Source of the DNA: Carnobacterium divergens DSM 20623 | Lineage (GTDB): Bacteria > Bacillota > Bacilli > Lactobacillales > Carnobacteriaceae | Assembly: GCF_000744255.1 (NCBI RefSeq) | Contig: NZ_JQLO01000001.1 | Location: forward strand, 806,001-870,000 | Direction: 5' to 3' | DNA: 64,000 nt | Part shown: positions 26,624-34,469 of the stretch, piece by piece | How positions within the stretch are numbered: position 1 is the first letter of the stretch | Layout of the letters: every line of letters starts with the position of its first letter | Notes under the pieces: model-generated | The model's database searches: none | Seen by the model: only the letters and a program-made list of their open reading frames with translations | Told to the model about the DNA's origin: nothing | Position numbers and translations under genes: made by a program

Positions 26624-27625
26624 ATGGGATTTTTTGATAAAATAAAAAAAGCTTTTACAGGTGAAGAAGTCGAAACAACAGAAGTCACCGAGAAATACGA
26701 AAAGGGCTTAGAAAAAACACGTAAAAGCTTTTCAGAACGAATGAATGAATTATTTGCCAACTTTAGAACCGTTGACGAAGACTTCTTTGACGAACTAGAA
26801 GAGGTTTTAATAGGCGCGGATGTAGGCTTTGATACCACAATGGAAATTACCGATGCCCTACGTCAAGAAGTAAAATTAAGAAATGCTAAAAATCAAGGAG
26901 CCGTTCAAGAAGCGATTATTGAAAAATTAGTCGAAATTTATGAAAAAGGCGAACCTGAAAAACCAGAAATCAACTTAAATCCTGATGGTTTAACGATTAT
27001 GCTTTTTGTTGGCGTAAACGGAGTAGGAAAAACAACTACAATTGGAAAGCTAGCCCACCAATACCAAGCAGAAGGCAAAAAAGTATTATTAGCTGCAGGG
27101 GATACCTTTAGAGCAGGCGCCATCGATCAGTTGGTCGTTTGGGGCGAGCGTGTGGGGGTAGATGTTGTTCATGGCGTACCAGGTGGAGATCCAGCAGCAG
27201 TCGTTTACGACGCAGTAAAACAGGCTAAAAGCGAGCATGCGGATATCTTAATGGTAGATACAGCCGGTCGCTTACAAAATAAAGTCAATTTAATGAACGA
27301 GCTTGAAAAAATGAAACGCATTATTGAACGAGAAGTCCCAGGAGCGCCTCATGAAGTATTACTGGTACTAGATGCGACAACAGGTCAAAACGCAATGATT
27401 CAAGCAAAACAATTTAAAGAAACAACTGACGTCACAGGTCTTGTTTTAACAAAATTAGACGGTACAGCAAAAGGCGGAATTGTTTTAGCAATCCGTAACG
27501 AACTGCACATTCCAGTTAAATTAGTCGGACTTGGCGAAGGAATGGATGATCTACAAGAATTCGATCCAAGCGAATACGTTTACGGTTTGTTTAGTCAGTT
27601 ATTACTAAAAAATGAAGAAAAGTAA
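26624..27625 (+). CDS. ftsY: Signal recognition particle receptor FtsY
   Basis: SRP-family GTPase that docks SRP-ribosome complexes at the membrane. The 333 residues comprise a short acidic N-terminal A domain (GEEVETTEVTEKY), the N helical bundle and the G domain with GVNGVGKTTTIGKLA, DTFRAGAIDQL, DTAGR and TKLDGTAKGG. The A region is short compared with E. coli, as is usual in Firmicutes. Its partner genes ylxM and ffh follow, after an intrinsic terminator. Confidence 0.96.
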   Translation: MGFFDKIKKAFTGEEVETTEVTEKYEKGLEKTRKSFSERMNELFANFRTVDEDFFDELEEVLIGADVGFDTTMEITDALRQEVKLRNAKNQGAVQEAIIEKLVEIYEKGEPEKPEINLNPDGLTIMLFVGVNGVGKTTTIGKLAHQYQAEGKKVLLAAGDTFRAGAIDQLVVWGERVGVDVVHGVPGGDPAAVVYDAVKQAKSEHADILMVDTAGRLQNKVNLMNELEKMKRIIEREVPGAPHEVLLVLDATTGQNAMIQAKQFKETTDVTGLVLTKLDGTAKGGIVLAIRNELHIPVKLVGLGEGMDDLQEFDPSEYVYGLFSQLLLKNEEK

Positions 27626-27627
27626 AA

Positions 27628-27665
27628 AAAGTAAAGCTCTAAATTTATTTAGAGCTTTACTTTTT
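27628..27665 (+). terminator. Intrinsic terminator after ftsY
   Basis: 16-bp stem AAAGTAAAGCTCTAAA / TTTAGAGCTTTACTTT with a four-base loop and TTTTT. Confidence 0.92.
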
Positions 27666-27750
27666 CATTTTAAAGAAGAGAGGCAATTTCAACCTTTACC
27701 AAAGCAACCTATTCTTTTTTGATAAATTCCTATTTTATAACGAATAACTA

Positions 27751-27779
27751 TTGACTAAAGACTGAAAAATAGGTACGCT
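27751..27779 (+). promoter_or_regulatory. Candidate promoter of ylxM-ffh
   Basis: -35 TTGACT (27751-27756), 17-base spacer, weak -10 TACGCT (27774-27779). It is bracketed by an 8-bp inverted repeat, CCTATTTT at 27729-27736 and AAAATAGG at 27766-27773. Confidence 0.4.
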
Positions 27780-27839
27780 AGTGAAGTGTGTAAACTAAAA
27801 TCACTTGACAGAACGTCTAATAAGAAAGAAGGATCAGAA

Positions 27840-28184
27840 ATGGAAATTGAAAAAACAAATCGTATCAATGGCTTGTTTGAATTTTATGAGTCCTTACTAA
27901 CTGAAAAACAACAAAATTACATGCAGTTGTATTATGCAGATGATTTTTCATTAGGCGAAATAGCTGAAGAGTTTGGTGTCAGCCGTCAAGCAGTGTATGA
28001 CAACATCAAAAGAACCGAACATATCTTGTTAGAATATGAAAAAAAATTGCATATCGTAGCTGATTTTAAACGCACGGAACAGATTGTAGAAGAATTGGCA
28101 AGCTATGTGGAAGCCAACTACTCAACTGATAAAAAGTTAACGACACTTATCCAGCAACTTCAAGATGAAAAAGATGAAAAATAA
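27840..28184 (+). CDS. ylxM: YlxM-family putative SRP-associated helix-turn-helix protein
   Basis: The 114-residue protein belongs to the UPF0122/YlxM family, which almost always lies just upstream of ffh and in streptococci is reported to modulate SRP GTPase activity. Visible features are [23 protein letters not shown], a sigma-70 region-4-like helix-turn-helix ([21 protein letters not shown]) and a coiled-coil tail. I choose ATG 27840 with AGAAGGA upstream; the longer in-frame start at 27786 adds unrelated residues. It ends 17 bases before ffh. Confidence 0.92.
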   Translation: MEIEKTNRINGLFEFYESLLTEKQQNYMQLYYADDFSLGEIAEEFGVSRQAVYDNIKRTEHILLEYEKKLHIVADFKRTEQIVEELASYVEANYSTDKKLTTLIQQLQDEKDEK

Positions 28185-28201
28185 GGAAAAGGTGAATTTA
28201 T

Positions 28202-29620
28202 ATGGCATTTGAAGGATTATCAGAACGTCTCCAAGCAGCAATGAATAAAATGCGTCGCAAAGGGAAGATTTCTGAAGCAGACGTAAAAGAAATGATGCGT
28301 GAAGTTCGACTTGCATTACTAGAAGCCGATGTAAACTTTAAAGTAGTAAAAGAGTTTGTAAAAACGGTCAGCGAGCGATCTATTGGGGAAGAAGTGTTGG
28401 AGAGTCTATCTCCTTCTCAACAAGTGATTAAGATTGTAAACGAAGAATTAACTGCTTTAATGGGCGGAGAACAATCAACGATTCAAACGGCACCAAAGTC
28501 ACCAACTGTTATTATGATGGTTGGGTTACAAGGGGCAGGTAAAACAACAACAGCTGGGAAATTAGCTAACTATCTAAGAAAAAACCAAAACCGTCGACCA
28601 ATGCTTGTAGCAGCGGATATTTATCGTCCTGCCGCAATCCAACAATTAGAAACGATTGGGGAACAATTGGATATTCCTGTGTTTTCAATGGGCAATCAAG
28701 TTAGCCCCGTTGAAATTGCACAAAAAGGGATTGAAAAAGCAAAAGAAGAGCACCGCGATTTTGTTATTATCGATACAGCCGGTCGTTTGCATATCGATGA
28801 AACCTTAATGACTGAATTAACTGACATTAAAGCATTGGCCAACCCTACCGAAATCTTCTTAGTAGTAGATGCAATGACAGGGCAAGATGCCGTTAATGTA
28901 GCGGAATCCTTTAATGAACAATTAGACATCACAGGAGTCATCTTAACTAAATTAGACGGCGATACTCGTGGTGGGGCAGCCCTTTCTATCCGTTCAGTGA
29001 CAGGAAAACCAATTAAATTTACTGGACAAGGTGAGAAGTTAGACGCTTTAGAACCTTTCTATCCAGAACGGATGGCAAGTCGTATTCTAGGCATGGGGGA
29101 CATGTTGACGCTGATTGAAAAAGCGCAACTTGACTTTGACGAACAAAAAGCCGAAGAAATGACGAAAAAATTAAAAGAAAATAGCTTTGACTTTAACGAC
29201 TTTATCGATCAAATGGATCAGTTAAATAACATGGGACCATTAGAAGATATTTTAAAAATGATTCCTGGTATGAGCAACGCACCAGGCTTAGATCAAATTA
29301 AAATCGATCCAAAAGATACCGCTCGTATGAAGGCCGTTGTTTTATCAATGACACCACAAGAACGCGAAAATCCGGATATTTTATCTCAAAGTCGCCGTCG
29401 TCGTATCGCTCGTGGCTCAGGTCGCCCAATTGCCGAAGTAAATCGCATGATCAAACAGTTTAATGAATCTAAAAAAATGATGAATCAAATGTCAAAAGGC
29501 AATTTTAATGGCATGGATAATATGTTTGGTAGTGGTATTAAAGGCAAGCTAGGCAAAATGGCCATGAACCAAATGGTGAAAAAAAACAAAAAGAAAAAGA
29601 AAAATAAGCGCAAAAAATAA
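28202..29620 (+). CDS. ffh: Signal recognition particle protein Ffh
   Basis: SRP54 homologue that binds signal peptides and 4.5S/scRNA and targets membrane proteins. The 472 residues have the N domain, G domain (GLQGAGKTTTAGKLA, DIYRPAAIQQL, DTAGRLH, TKLDGDTRGGAAL) and the methionine-rich M domain with RRRRIARGSG for RNA binding. The tail is a very basic lysine-rich stretch encoded by an A-rich tract (29578-29617). It pairs with FtsY encoded upstream. Confidence 0.97.
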   Translation: MAFEGLSERLQAAMNKMRRKGKISEADVKEMMREVRLALLEADVNFKVVKEFVKTVSERSIGEEVLESLSPSQQVIKIVNEELTALMGGEQSTIQTAPKSPTVIMMVGLQGAGKTTTAGKLANYLRKNQNRRPMLVAADIYRPAAIQQLETIGEQLDIPVFSMGNQVSPVEIAQKGIEKAKEEHRDFVIIDTAGRLHIDETLMTELTDIKALANPTEIFLVVDAMTGQDAVNVAESFNEQLDITGVILTKLDGDTRGGAALSIRSVTGKPIKFTGQGEKLDALEPFYPERMASRILGMGDMLTLIEKAQLDFDEQKAEEMTKKLKENSFDFNDFIDQMDQLNNMGPLEDILKMIPGMSNAPGLDQIKIDPKDTARMKAVVLSMTPQERENPDILSQSRRRRIARGSGRPIAEVNRMIKQFNESKKMMNQMSKGNFNGMDNMFGSGIKGKLGKMAMNQMVKKNKKKKKNKRKK

Positions 29621-29667
29621 GCGTTAAAAAGCTTGCAACCAAAGTGTTTCACTCTGATTTGAAAAAA

Positions 29668-29710
29668 AAATCACCCTGTAAAGAAAAAACACTTTACAGG
29701 GGAGTGATTT
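29668..29710 (-). terminator. Minus-strand terminator-like hairpin between ffh and rpsP
   Basis: CCTGTAAAG/CTTTACAGG (29675-29683, 29692-29700) plus outer AAATCAC/GTGATTT form a 16-bp stem with a three-base bulge. The strong T-run is on the minus strand (A-run 29662-29670 on plus), so as an intrinsic terminator it faces leftward, although no leftward gene is visible. On the plus strand it overlaps the rpsP -35 box. Confidence 0.55.
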
Positions 29711-29721
29711 ACTGGTAATAT
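29693..29721 (+). promoter_or_regulatory. Candidate promoter of rpsP
   Basis: -35 TTTACA (29693-29698), 17-base spacer, -10 TAATAT (29716-29721), about 40 bases before rpsP. The -35 lies inside the right arm of the adjacent dyad. Confidence 0.5.
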
Positions 29722-29759
29722 ATATAAATGTGAGATAGTTATTGGAGGTGTAAAGAGAC

Positions 29760-30032
29760 ATGGCAGTAAAAATTCGTTTAAAACGTATGGGATCTAAAAG
29801 AAACCCATTTTATCGTATGGTAGTCGCTGATTCACGTTCTCCACGTGACGGACGTTACATCGAAGTAGTAGGAACATACAACCCAGTTGTAAGCCCTGCA
29901 GAAGTTAAAGTGGAAGAAGAAAAAGTATTAAGCTGGTTAGCTACAGGCGCACAACCTTCTGATACAGTTCGTAACATCCTTTCAAAAGAAGGTATTATGA
30001 AAAAATTCCATGATTCAAAAAACGTTAAATAA
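29760..30032 (+). CDS. rpsP: 30S ribosomal protein S16
   Basis: The 90-residue product starts [19 protein letters not shown] and contains [15 protein letters not shown] and GTYNP, the S16 signature; S16 helps fold the 5' domain of 16S rRNA. It has a strong GGAGG site and leads the rpsP-khpA-rimM-trmD run, the normal Firmicute order. Confidence 0.98.
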   Translation: MAVKIRLKRMGSKRNPFYRMVVADSRSPRDGRYIEVVGTYNPVVSPAEVKVEEEKVLSWLATGAQPSDTVRNILSKEGIMKKFHDSKNVK

Positions 30033-30046
30033 AAAGGATGTTTTCT

Positions 30047-30286
30047 ATGGCTGACATGAAAGAATTAATTCTTACAGTTGTTCGTCCTTTAGTCACCCAT
30101 CCGGAAGAATTGGATATTGTGATTGAGGAATCTAATGAGTATCTTGAGTATCAATTATCGGTTCATCCAGATGATATTGGTAGAGTAATTGGCAAACAAG
30201 GTCGCGTAGCTAAATCAATTCGTACGATCGTGTACAGTGTGAGGGTCAATGGACCTAAACGTGTGCGATTATCGATTGTCGAATAG
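30047..30286 (+). CDS. khpA: RNA-binding KH-domain protein KhpA
   Basis: The 79-residue protein is a single KH domain with the GxxG loop in DDIGRVIGKQGRVAKSIRT. KhpA pairs with KhpB/EloR in streptococci and lactobacilli and affects cell elongation and post-transcriptional control. ATG 30047 is chosen because AAAGGA at 30033-30037 overlaps the alternative in-frame ATG at 30038 and homologues begin MADMKELI. It sits between rpsP and rimM as in other Firmicutes (ylqC). A terminator follows. Confidence 0.94.
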   Translation: MADMKELILTVVRPLVTHPEELDIVIEESNEYLEYQLSVHPDDIGRVIGKQGRVAKSIRTIVYSVRVNGPKRVRLSIVE

Positions 30287-30305
30287 TAAATCCAAAATAA
30301 TAACG

Positions 30306-30340
30306 AAAAAACCATTTCAACTGAGATGGTTTTTTATTTT
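30306..30340 (+). terminator. Intrinsic terminator after khpA
   Basis: AAAAAACCATTTCA (30306-30319) pairs with TGAGATGGTTTTTT (30322-30335) with one G-U pair; the innermost pairs open into the loop. TTTTTTATTTT follows. Confidence 0.85.
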
Positions 30341-30362
30341 CCCACTATTTCCAAAGAAATCA

Positions 30363-30400
30363 TTGAAAATGACAGAAATAATGCTAAAATATGGTACAAT
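30363..30400 (+). promoter_or_regulatory. Promoter(s) of rimM-trmD
   Basis: -35 TTGAAA (30363-30368), 16-base spacer, extended -10 TGC-TAAAAT (30385-30390). Ten bases on, TGG-TACAAT (30395-30400) is a second extended -10. Both lie 37-50 bases before the rimM start. Confidence 0.6.
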
Positions 30401-30436
30401 AAATAAGATCAAATAAATGAAAATGAGGGAATTAAT

Positions 30437-30952
30437 GTGTCTGAATTATATAACGTAGGTAAAATCGTCAATACACAAGGGTTAAAAGGAGACGTTCGAG
30501 TGATTTCAAGAACGGATTTTCCAGAAGAACGCTATAAAAAAGGAGCAAAATTATTGCTTTGTCAAGACAATAAAGCACCATTAGAAATGACGGTTAACAG
30601 TCATCGTAAACATAAGAATTTTGATATTATTTCTTTTGTTGATCATCACAATATCAACGATGTAGAAAAATACCGCGATGCTATTTTAAAAATTACATCG
30701 GAACAATTACAAGAATTACCAGAGCATGAATTTTATTATCATGAAATTATTGGCTTAACTGTCATAGATGAAGAAGAAAATGAACTTGGCAAAATCAAAG
30801 AAATTTTATCTCCAGGAGCTAATGACGTTTGGGTAATTCAACGTCCAAAAGGAAAAGATTTACTAGTACCGTACATTGAGGATGTTGTAGTTAAAGTCGA
30901 TTTAGAAAAACAATTGGTGATCGTTCATTTAATGGAAGGATTGTTGGATTAA
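30437..30952 (+). CDS. rimM: Ribosome maturation factor RimM
   Basis: Assists 30S head maturation and binds S19. The 171 residues include the N-terminal RimM domain starting [18 protein letters not shown] and a C-terminal PRC-barrel with [10 protein letters not shown] and the highly conserved LVPYIEDVV. The start is GTG 30437 after GAGGG; the adjacent ATG at 30435 is in another frame. Its stop overlaps the trmD start by one base (TAATG). Confidence 0.95.
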   Translation: MSELYNVGKIVNTQGLKGDVRVISRTDFPEERYKKGAKLLLCQDNKAPLEMTVNSHRKHKNFDIISFVDHHNINDVEKYRDAILKITSEQLQELPEHEFYYHEIIGLTVIDEEENELGKIKEILSPGANDVWVIQRPKGKDLLVPYIEDVVVKVDLEKQLVIVHLMEGLLD

Positions 30953-31689
30953 TGAGAATCGATGTCTTGACGCTATTTCCTAAAATGTTTGAAGGTCCGT
31001 TAACAGAGTCAATTTTAGGAAAAGCGATTGAAAAAAAACTGTTAGAAGTGAATGTTGCTAATTTTCGCGATTTTTCTGAAAACAAACATCAAAATGTTGA
31101 CGATTACCCATATGGTGGTGGTGCAGGGATGTTGCTGACTGCTCAACCTATTTTTAGCGGAATCGAAGCGATTGAAGCAGAAACGCCAACGACTAAAAAA
31201 AGAGTGATTCTGTTAGATCCAGCTGGAGTCCCTTTTACCCAATCGGTCGCAGAAGAACTAGCAAATGAAGAGCATCTGATTTTTATTTGTGGGCATTACG
31301 AAGGCTATGATGAACGTATCCGGACGCTTGTAACAGATGAAATCTCATTAGGGGACTATGTGTTAACCGGAGGAGAACTAGGTGCTATGGTGATGATAGA
31401 CGCGACTGTACGCTTATTGCCAGATGTGCTAGGGAATAACTTATCGGCTCAAACAGATTCTCATTCCACAGGCTTATTAGAGCACCCTCAATACACAAGA
31501 CCTGCCGATTTTAGAGGAATGAAAGTTCCTGAAGTTTTAACTAACGGCAATCACAAATTGATTCACGAATGGCAGGAAAAAGAATCGTTACGTCGAACGT
31601 ATTTGCGCCGCCCGGATATGTTGGCAGCATTAGACTTAACAAAAGAGCAAGAACAATGGTTAGCTGAAATTAAAGAAGAAGAAAAGTAA
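30952..31689 (+). CDS. trmD: tRNA (guanine-37-N1)-methyltransferase TrmD
   Basis: SPOUT-class enzyme making m1G37, which prevents frameshifting. The 245 residues have the trefoil-knot motifs [24 protein letters not shown] and [13 protein letters not shown], plus the C-terminal [15 protein letters not shown]. One-base overlap with rimM shows translational coupling. In most Firmicutes rplS follows directly; here a terminator and about 2.2 kb of accessory DNA intervene. Confidence 0.97.
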   Translation: MRIDVLTLFPKMFEGPLTESILGKAIEKKLLEVNVANFRDFSENKHQNVDDYPYGGGAGMLLTAQPIFSGIEAIEAETPTTKKRVILLDPAGVPFTQSVAEELANEEHLIFICGHYEGYDERIRTLVTDEISLGDYVLTGGELGAMVMIDATVRLLPDVLGNNLSAQTDSHSTGLLEHPQYTRPADFRGMKVPEVLTNGNHKLIHEWQEKESLRRTYLRRPDMLAALDLTKEQEQWLAEIKEEEK

Positions 31690-31695
31690 TGAATG

Positions 31696-31727
31696 AAGAC
31701 AACTAGCTGGATTAGTTGTCTTTTTTT
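31696..31727 (+). terminator. Intrinsic terminator after trmD
   Basis: 10-bp stem AAGACAACTA / TAGTTGTCTT with a seven-base loop and a seven-T run. Confidence 0.92.
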
Positions 31728-31868
31728 AATTGGTAAAAAAGTGAATCAAAAGGGAGGGGATTTAAGGAGTTTTATGTTAATCTAGAGATAGATATTCAAT
31801 CAAAAGAAATGATAAAAAATCGAAGGATAGAAAATGAACATAAAAATAGTCACAGGGGGGGAATGTGA

Positions 31869-32966
31869 ATGGAAAAGAATAAAAATGAGTTGCATGGTCA
31901 ATCAAAACAGCAAGATACGCTCGTTAACAATGAAAAAAAAATCATCTCTATCGATGCAGGTCGAAAATATATTTCTAAAGCTGAGTTGAAGGAAATTATC
32001 AATCAAGCCAATTTAATGGGGTATACAGGCATGGGGCTTATCGTAGGGAATAACGGTTTGCGTTTTTTGTTAGATGATATGACAGTAACAATAAATGAAA
32101 AGGTATACAAAAATGATGAAGTAGGTGCAGCTTTACTTAAGGGGAATCAACACTATTACAATGATCCTAATGGAAATGCGTTAACTCAAGCTGAAATGGA
32201 TGAGTTGCTGCAGTTTGCGTCAGAAAAAGAGATTGAAATCATCCCTGTCATTAACAGTCCCGGTCATATGGATACAATCATAGCGATTATGAAGGAATTA
32301 AAGATTTTAAATCCAGCATTTAAATCGTCAAAAAGTACGATTGATTTAGACAACGACTTAGCTGTGGCCTTTACCAAAGCGATTGTAAAAAACTATGTGG
32401 CTTATTTTTCAACTTATGCTGAAATCATTAATTTTGGATGTGACGAATACGCCAACGATGTCGTGGAAGATGGCGGCTGGGTAGCCATTCAAAAACAAGG
32501 TACGTATCAAAAATTTATAGCTTATGCCAATGAATTAGCCCTAATGGCTAAAACCTATAAAATGAAACCCATGATCTTCAATGATGGGGTCTATTACAAT
32601 AATGACGATACTTTTGGTCGTTTTGATAAGGACTTTATAATTGCTTACTGGACATCTGGTTGGGAAAATTACGATGTTGCTTTGCCTGAATATCTAGTGG
32701 AAAAAGGGCATCCAATTTTAAATACAAATGACGAATGGTATTGGGTAATTGGGAGAAAGACAATAGCAGATGGGTATTATAACTTTAACCAAGCAGTAGA
32801 AGGTATCACGCATTTAGAAGCTTCGATGGTTAAAGGAGCCAAAGGTCCACTTGCTACTATCGGGAATATGCAAGGAATCTGGTCGGATGAACCTAACCAG
32901 CCACTTGATTTGTCAGATTTGTTTAAATTGATGCATCTTTATTCTGATAAGTACTTAAAAGAATAG
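31869..32966 (+). CDS. GH20 beta-N-acetylhexosaminidase domain protein (StrH-like)
   Basis: The 365 residues resemble the GH20 catalytic module of the pneumococcal surface exo-beta-N-acetylglucosaminidase StrH: ISIDAGRKY at the start, NGLRFLLDDMT (63-72), INSPGHMD with H133, and the catalytic Asp-Glu pair in NFGCDEYAND (D192, E193). Such enzymes cleave terminal beta-GlcNAc from glycans. Unlike StrH it has no signal peptide, sorting signal or binding modules; the first 22 residues are polar. Either it acts inside the cell on imported sugars or it is a truncated remnant of a larger secreted protein. A run of seven G (31855-31861) forms the ribosome site. Confidence 0.85.
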   Translation: MEKNKNELHGQSKQQDTLVNNEKKIISIDAGRKYISKAELKEIINQANLMGYTGMGLIVGNNGLRFLLDDMTVTINEKVYKNDEVGAALLKGNQHYYNDPNGNALTQAEMDELLQFASEKEIEIIPVINSPGHMDTIIAIMKELKILNPAFKSSKSTIDLDNDLAVAFTKAIVKNYVAYFSTYAEIINFGCDEYANDVVEDGGWVAIQKQGTYQKFIAYANELALMAKTYKMKPMIFNDGVYYNNDDTFGRFDKDFIIAYWTSGWENYDVALPEYLVEKGHPILNTNDEWYWVIGRKTIADGYYNFNQAVEGITHLEASMVKGAKGPLATIGNMQGIWSDEPNQPLDLSDLFKLMHLYSDKYLKE

Positions 32967-33031
32967 AAAAACGGTTCGTGTGAAGAGGTATAAACGAATA
33001 CATCCATCAAACTGTAAAGAGAGGGTTCTAT

Positions 33032-33411
33032 ATGGCAGATAGTTTAGTGATGATTGATTTACAAAAAGGCTTGCATTCTCCAACAAATAAATAGCGATTC
33101 ATGGTGCTTAATGGAGGAGCTGGACCATCAGCCAACAGATTATTACCTATTGAAAACCCACGCCAACTCTTTTTTCCAAACAAACCTACAAGCAACGTTA
33201 ACTGAATTAGGAGTAGAATCAATTGAATTTTGTGGGGCGCCAACAGAATATTGCGTAGATACGACTATTCGAGTTGCCCACAGTTTAGGCCTATCACTGC
33301 TGGATGAAAAGTGACTTGCATACGACAGTGGACAGTCCATTATTAACAGCGCCAGTCATCATCGCTCATCACGAAGCAATTTGGGAAAATCGTTTTTTAA
33401 ACTTACTATAA
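33032..33411 (+). pseudogene. Decayed isochorismatase-family (cysteine hydrolase) gene
   Basis: Three fragments of one family protein lie in three frames. Fragment 1 (from ATG 33032 after GAGAGGG) reads MADSLVMIDLQKGLH, the usual N-terminus with catalytic Asp, then stops at 33092. Fragment 2 (about 33088-33314) carries SDSWCLMEELDHQP, the Lys region and GAPTEYCVDTT with the catalytic Cys. Fragment 3 (about 33313-33411) carries DLHTTVDSPLLTAPVIIAHH and the C-terminus. The segment between fragments 1 and 2 (roughly 40-50 residues in homologues) is missing, so there has been an internal deletion plus a second frameshift. It is very unlikely to give an active enzyme. Confidence 0.82.
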
Positions 33412-33426
33412 AAAAGGAGAATCATT

Positions 33427-33858
33427 ATGAATCGAATCAATTTAATTTGTCTAGGAGTTACTAATTTAAAAGCATCATTGCATTTTTACAAAGAGCTAGG
33501 TTTTCAAACACCTGAAAAATCAGAAGATCCACAGATTGTGTTTTTTAATAACAAAGGAACCAAATTAGAATTATTCCCGATTGCAGAACTAGCCAAAGAT
33601 ATGAACCTTTCAGAGCCACCTAAAGAAAATAAGGCCTTTAACGGCATCACTTTCGCAATCAATGTAAAACATGAAGCAGAAGTGGATGAATTGATTCAAA
33701 AAGCGGCTACATTAGGCGGGGAAATCGTTAAGCCTCCTGAAAAAGTATTCTGGGGCGGTTATAGCGGTTACTTTAAAGACTTAGATGGTTATCATTGGGA
33801 AGTTGCCTACGCGGATAGTTGGAAATTTGATGACCAAGACATGTTGATTATTGAATAA
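33427..33858 (+). CDS. VOC family (glyoxalase/bleomycin-resistance fold) protein
   Basis: The 143-residue protein has the paired beta-alpha-beta-beta-beta modules of the vicinal oxygen chelate fold: NRINLICLGVTNLKASLHFYKELGF at the start, KLELFPI with a candidate metal Glu, and GYSGYFKDLDGYHWEVAYAD at the end with another. Members are metal-dependent lyases, dioxygenases or antibiotic-binding proteins; the substrate cannot be told from sequence. It has a good AGGAGA site 15 bases after the decayed hydrolase and may have shared its transcript. Confidence 0.85.
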   Translation: MNRINLICLGVTNLKASLHFYKELGFQTPEKSEDPQIVFFNNKGTKLELFPIAELAKDMNLSEPPKENKAFNGITFAINVKHEAEVDELIQKAATLGGEIVKPPEKVFWGGYSGYFKDLDGYHWEVAYADSWKFDDQDMLIIE

Positions 33859-33889
33859 AGTCAAAAATAAAATTATCAAGGAAAACCCC

Positions 33890-33918
33890 TTTACACCAAA
33901 GTAGAGATATGATAAACT
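33890..33918 (+). promoter_or_regulatory. Promoter of rplS
   Basis: -35 TTTACA (33890-33895), 17-base spacer, extended -10 TGA-TAAACT (33913-33918). It starts a leader of about 90 bases before rplS. Confidence 0.6.
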
Positions 33919-33920
33919 AT

Positions 33921-34005
33921 TTGAGGTGAGTAAAGAGAAACTTTACTCGATAAACGGTATTCCGCTAAGCCCAATTGGAGGCTTATGAATGGTTGTTGGA
34001 AGGAG
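33921..34005 (+). ncRNA. Candidate L19 (rplS) ribosomal-protein leader
   Basis: The leader between the rplS promoter and start can form AGTAAAG/CTTTACT (33929-33935, 33942-33948), and a second helix around AAGCCCAATTGGAGGCTT (33967-33984) lies just before the ribosome site. Firmicute rplS genes are known to carry a structured autoregulatory L19 leader; position and architecture fit, but I matched no covariance model. Confidence 0.5.
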
Positions 34006-34013
34006 AAAAAAAC

Positions 34014-34361
34014 ATGAGTCAATTAATGGAATCAATCACAAACGAACAATTACGTTCTGATATCCCAACGTTCCGTCCTGGAGATACAGTTCGTGTACAC
34101 GCACGCGTAGTTGAGGGTACTAGAGAACGTATCCAATTATTCGAAGGCGTAGTAATTAAACGTCGTGGTGCTGGAATCAGCGAAACTTATACCGTTCGTA
34201 AAATTTCTGGCGGTGTTGGTGTTGAGCGTACATTCCCAGTTCACACTCCACGTGTTGCACAAATCGAAGTTATTCGTCATGGTAAAGTACGTCGTGCTAA
34301 ATTGTACTACTTACGTGCATTACATGGTAAAGCAGCTCGTATCAAAGAAGCTCGTCGTTAA
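34014..34361 (+). CDS. rplS: 50S ribosomal protein L19
   Basis: The 115-residue basic protein lies at the subunit interface. Family landmarks are [39 protein letters not shown] and KLYYLR with KAARIKE near the end. I choose ATG 34014 with AAGGAGAAAA upstream; the in-frame ATG at 33975 lies inside the leader. It has its own promoter, consistent with its separation from trmD. Confidence 0.97.
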   Translation: MSQLMESITNEQLRSDIPTFRPGDTVRVHARVVEGTRERIQLFEGVVIKRRGAGISETYTVRKISGGVGVERTFPVHTPRVAQIEVIRHGKVRRAKLYYLRALHGKAARIKEARR

Positions 34362-34374
34362 GATGAGTGTTGAG

Positions 34375-34399
34375 ACCCTTGAGTATTCAAGGGTTTTTT
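34375..34399 (+). terminator. Intrinsic terminator after rplS
   Basis: ACCCTTGA / TCAAGGGT stem (34375-34382, 34387-34394) with a four-base loop and six T. Confidence 0.9.
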
Positions 34400-34469
34400 G
34401 TTGTCCAAAAAGTTGCTGAATAGTGATTAGGATGCTACGATAAATAGGAAGAAACGAAAGGAGCAGAAT

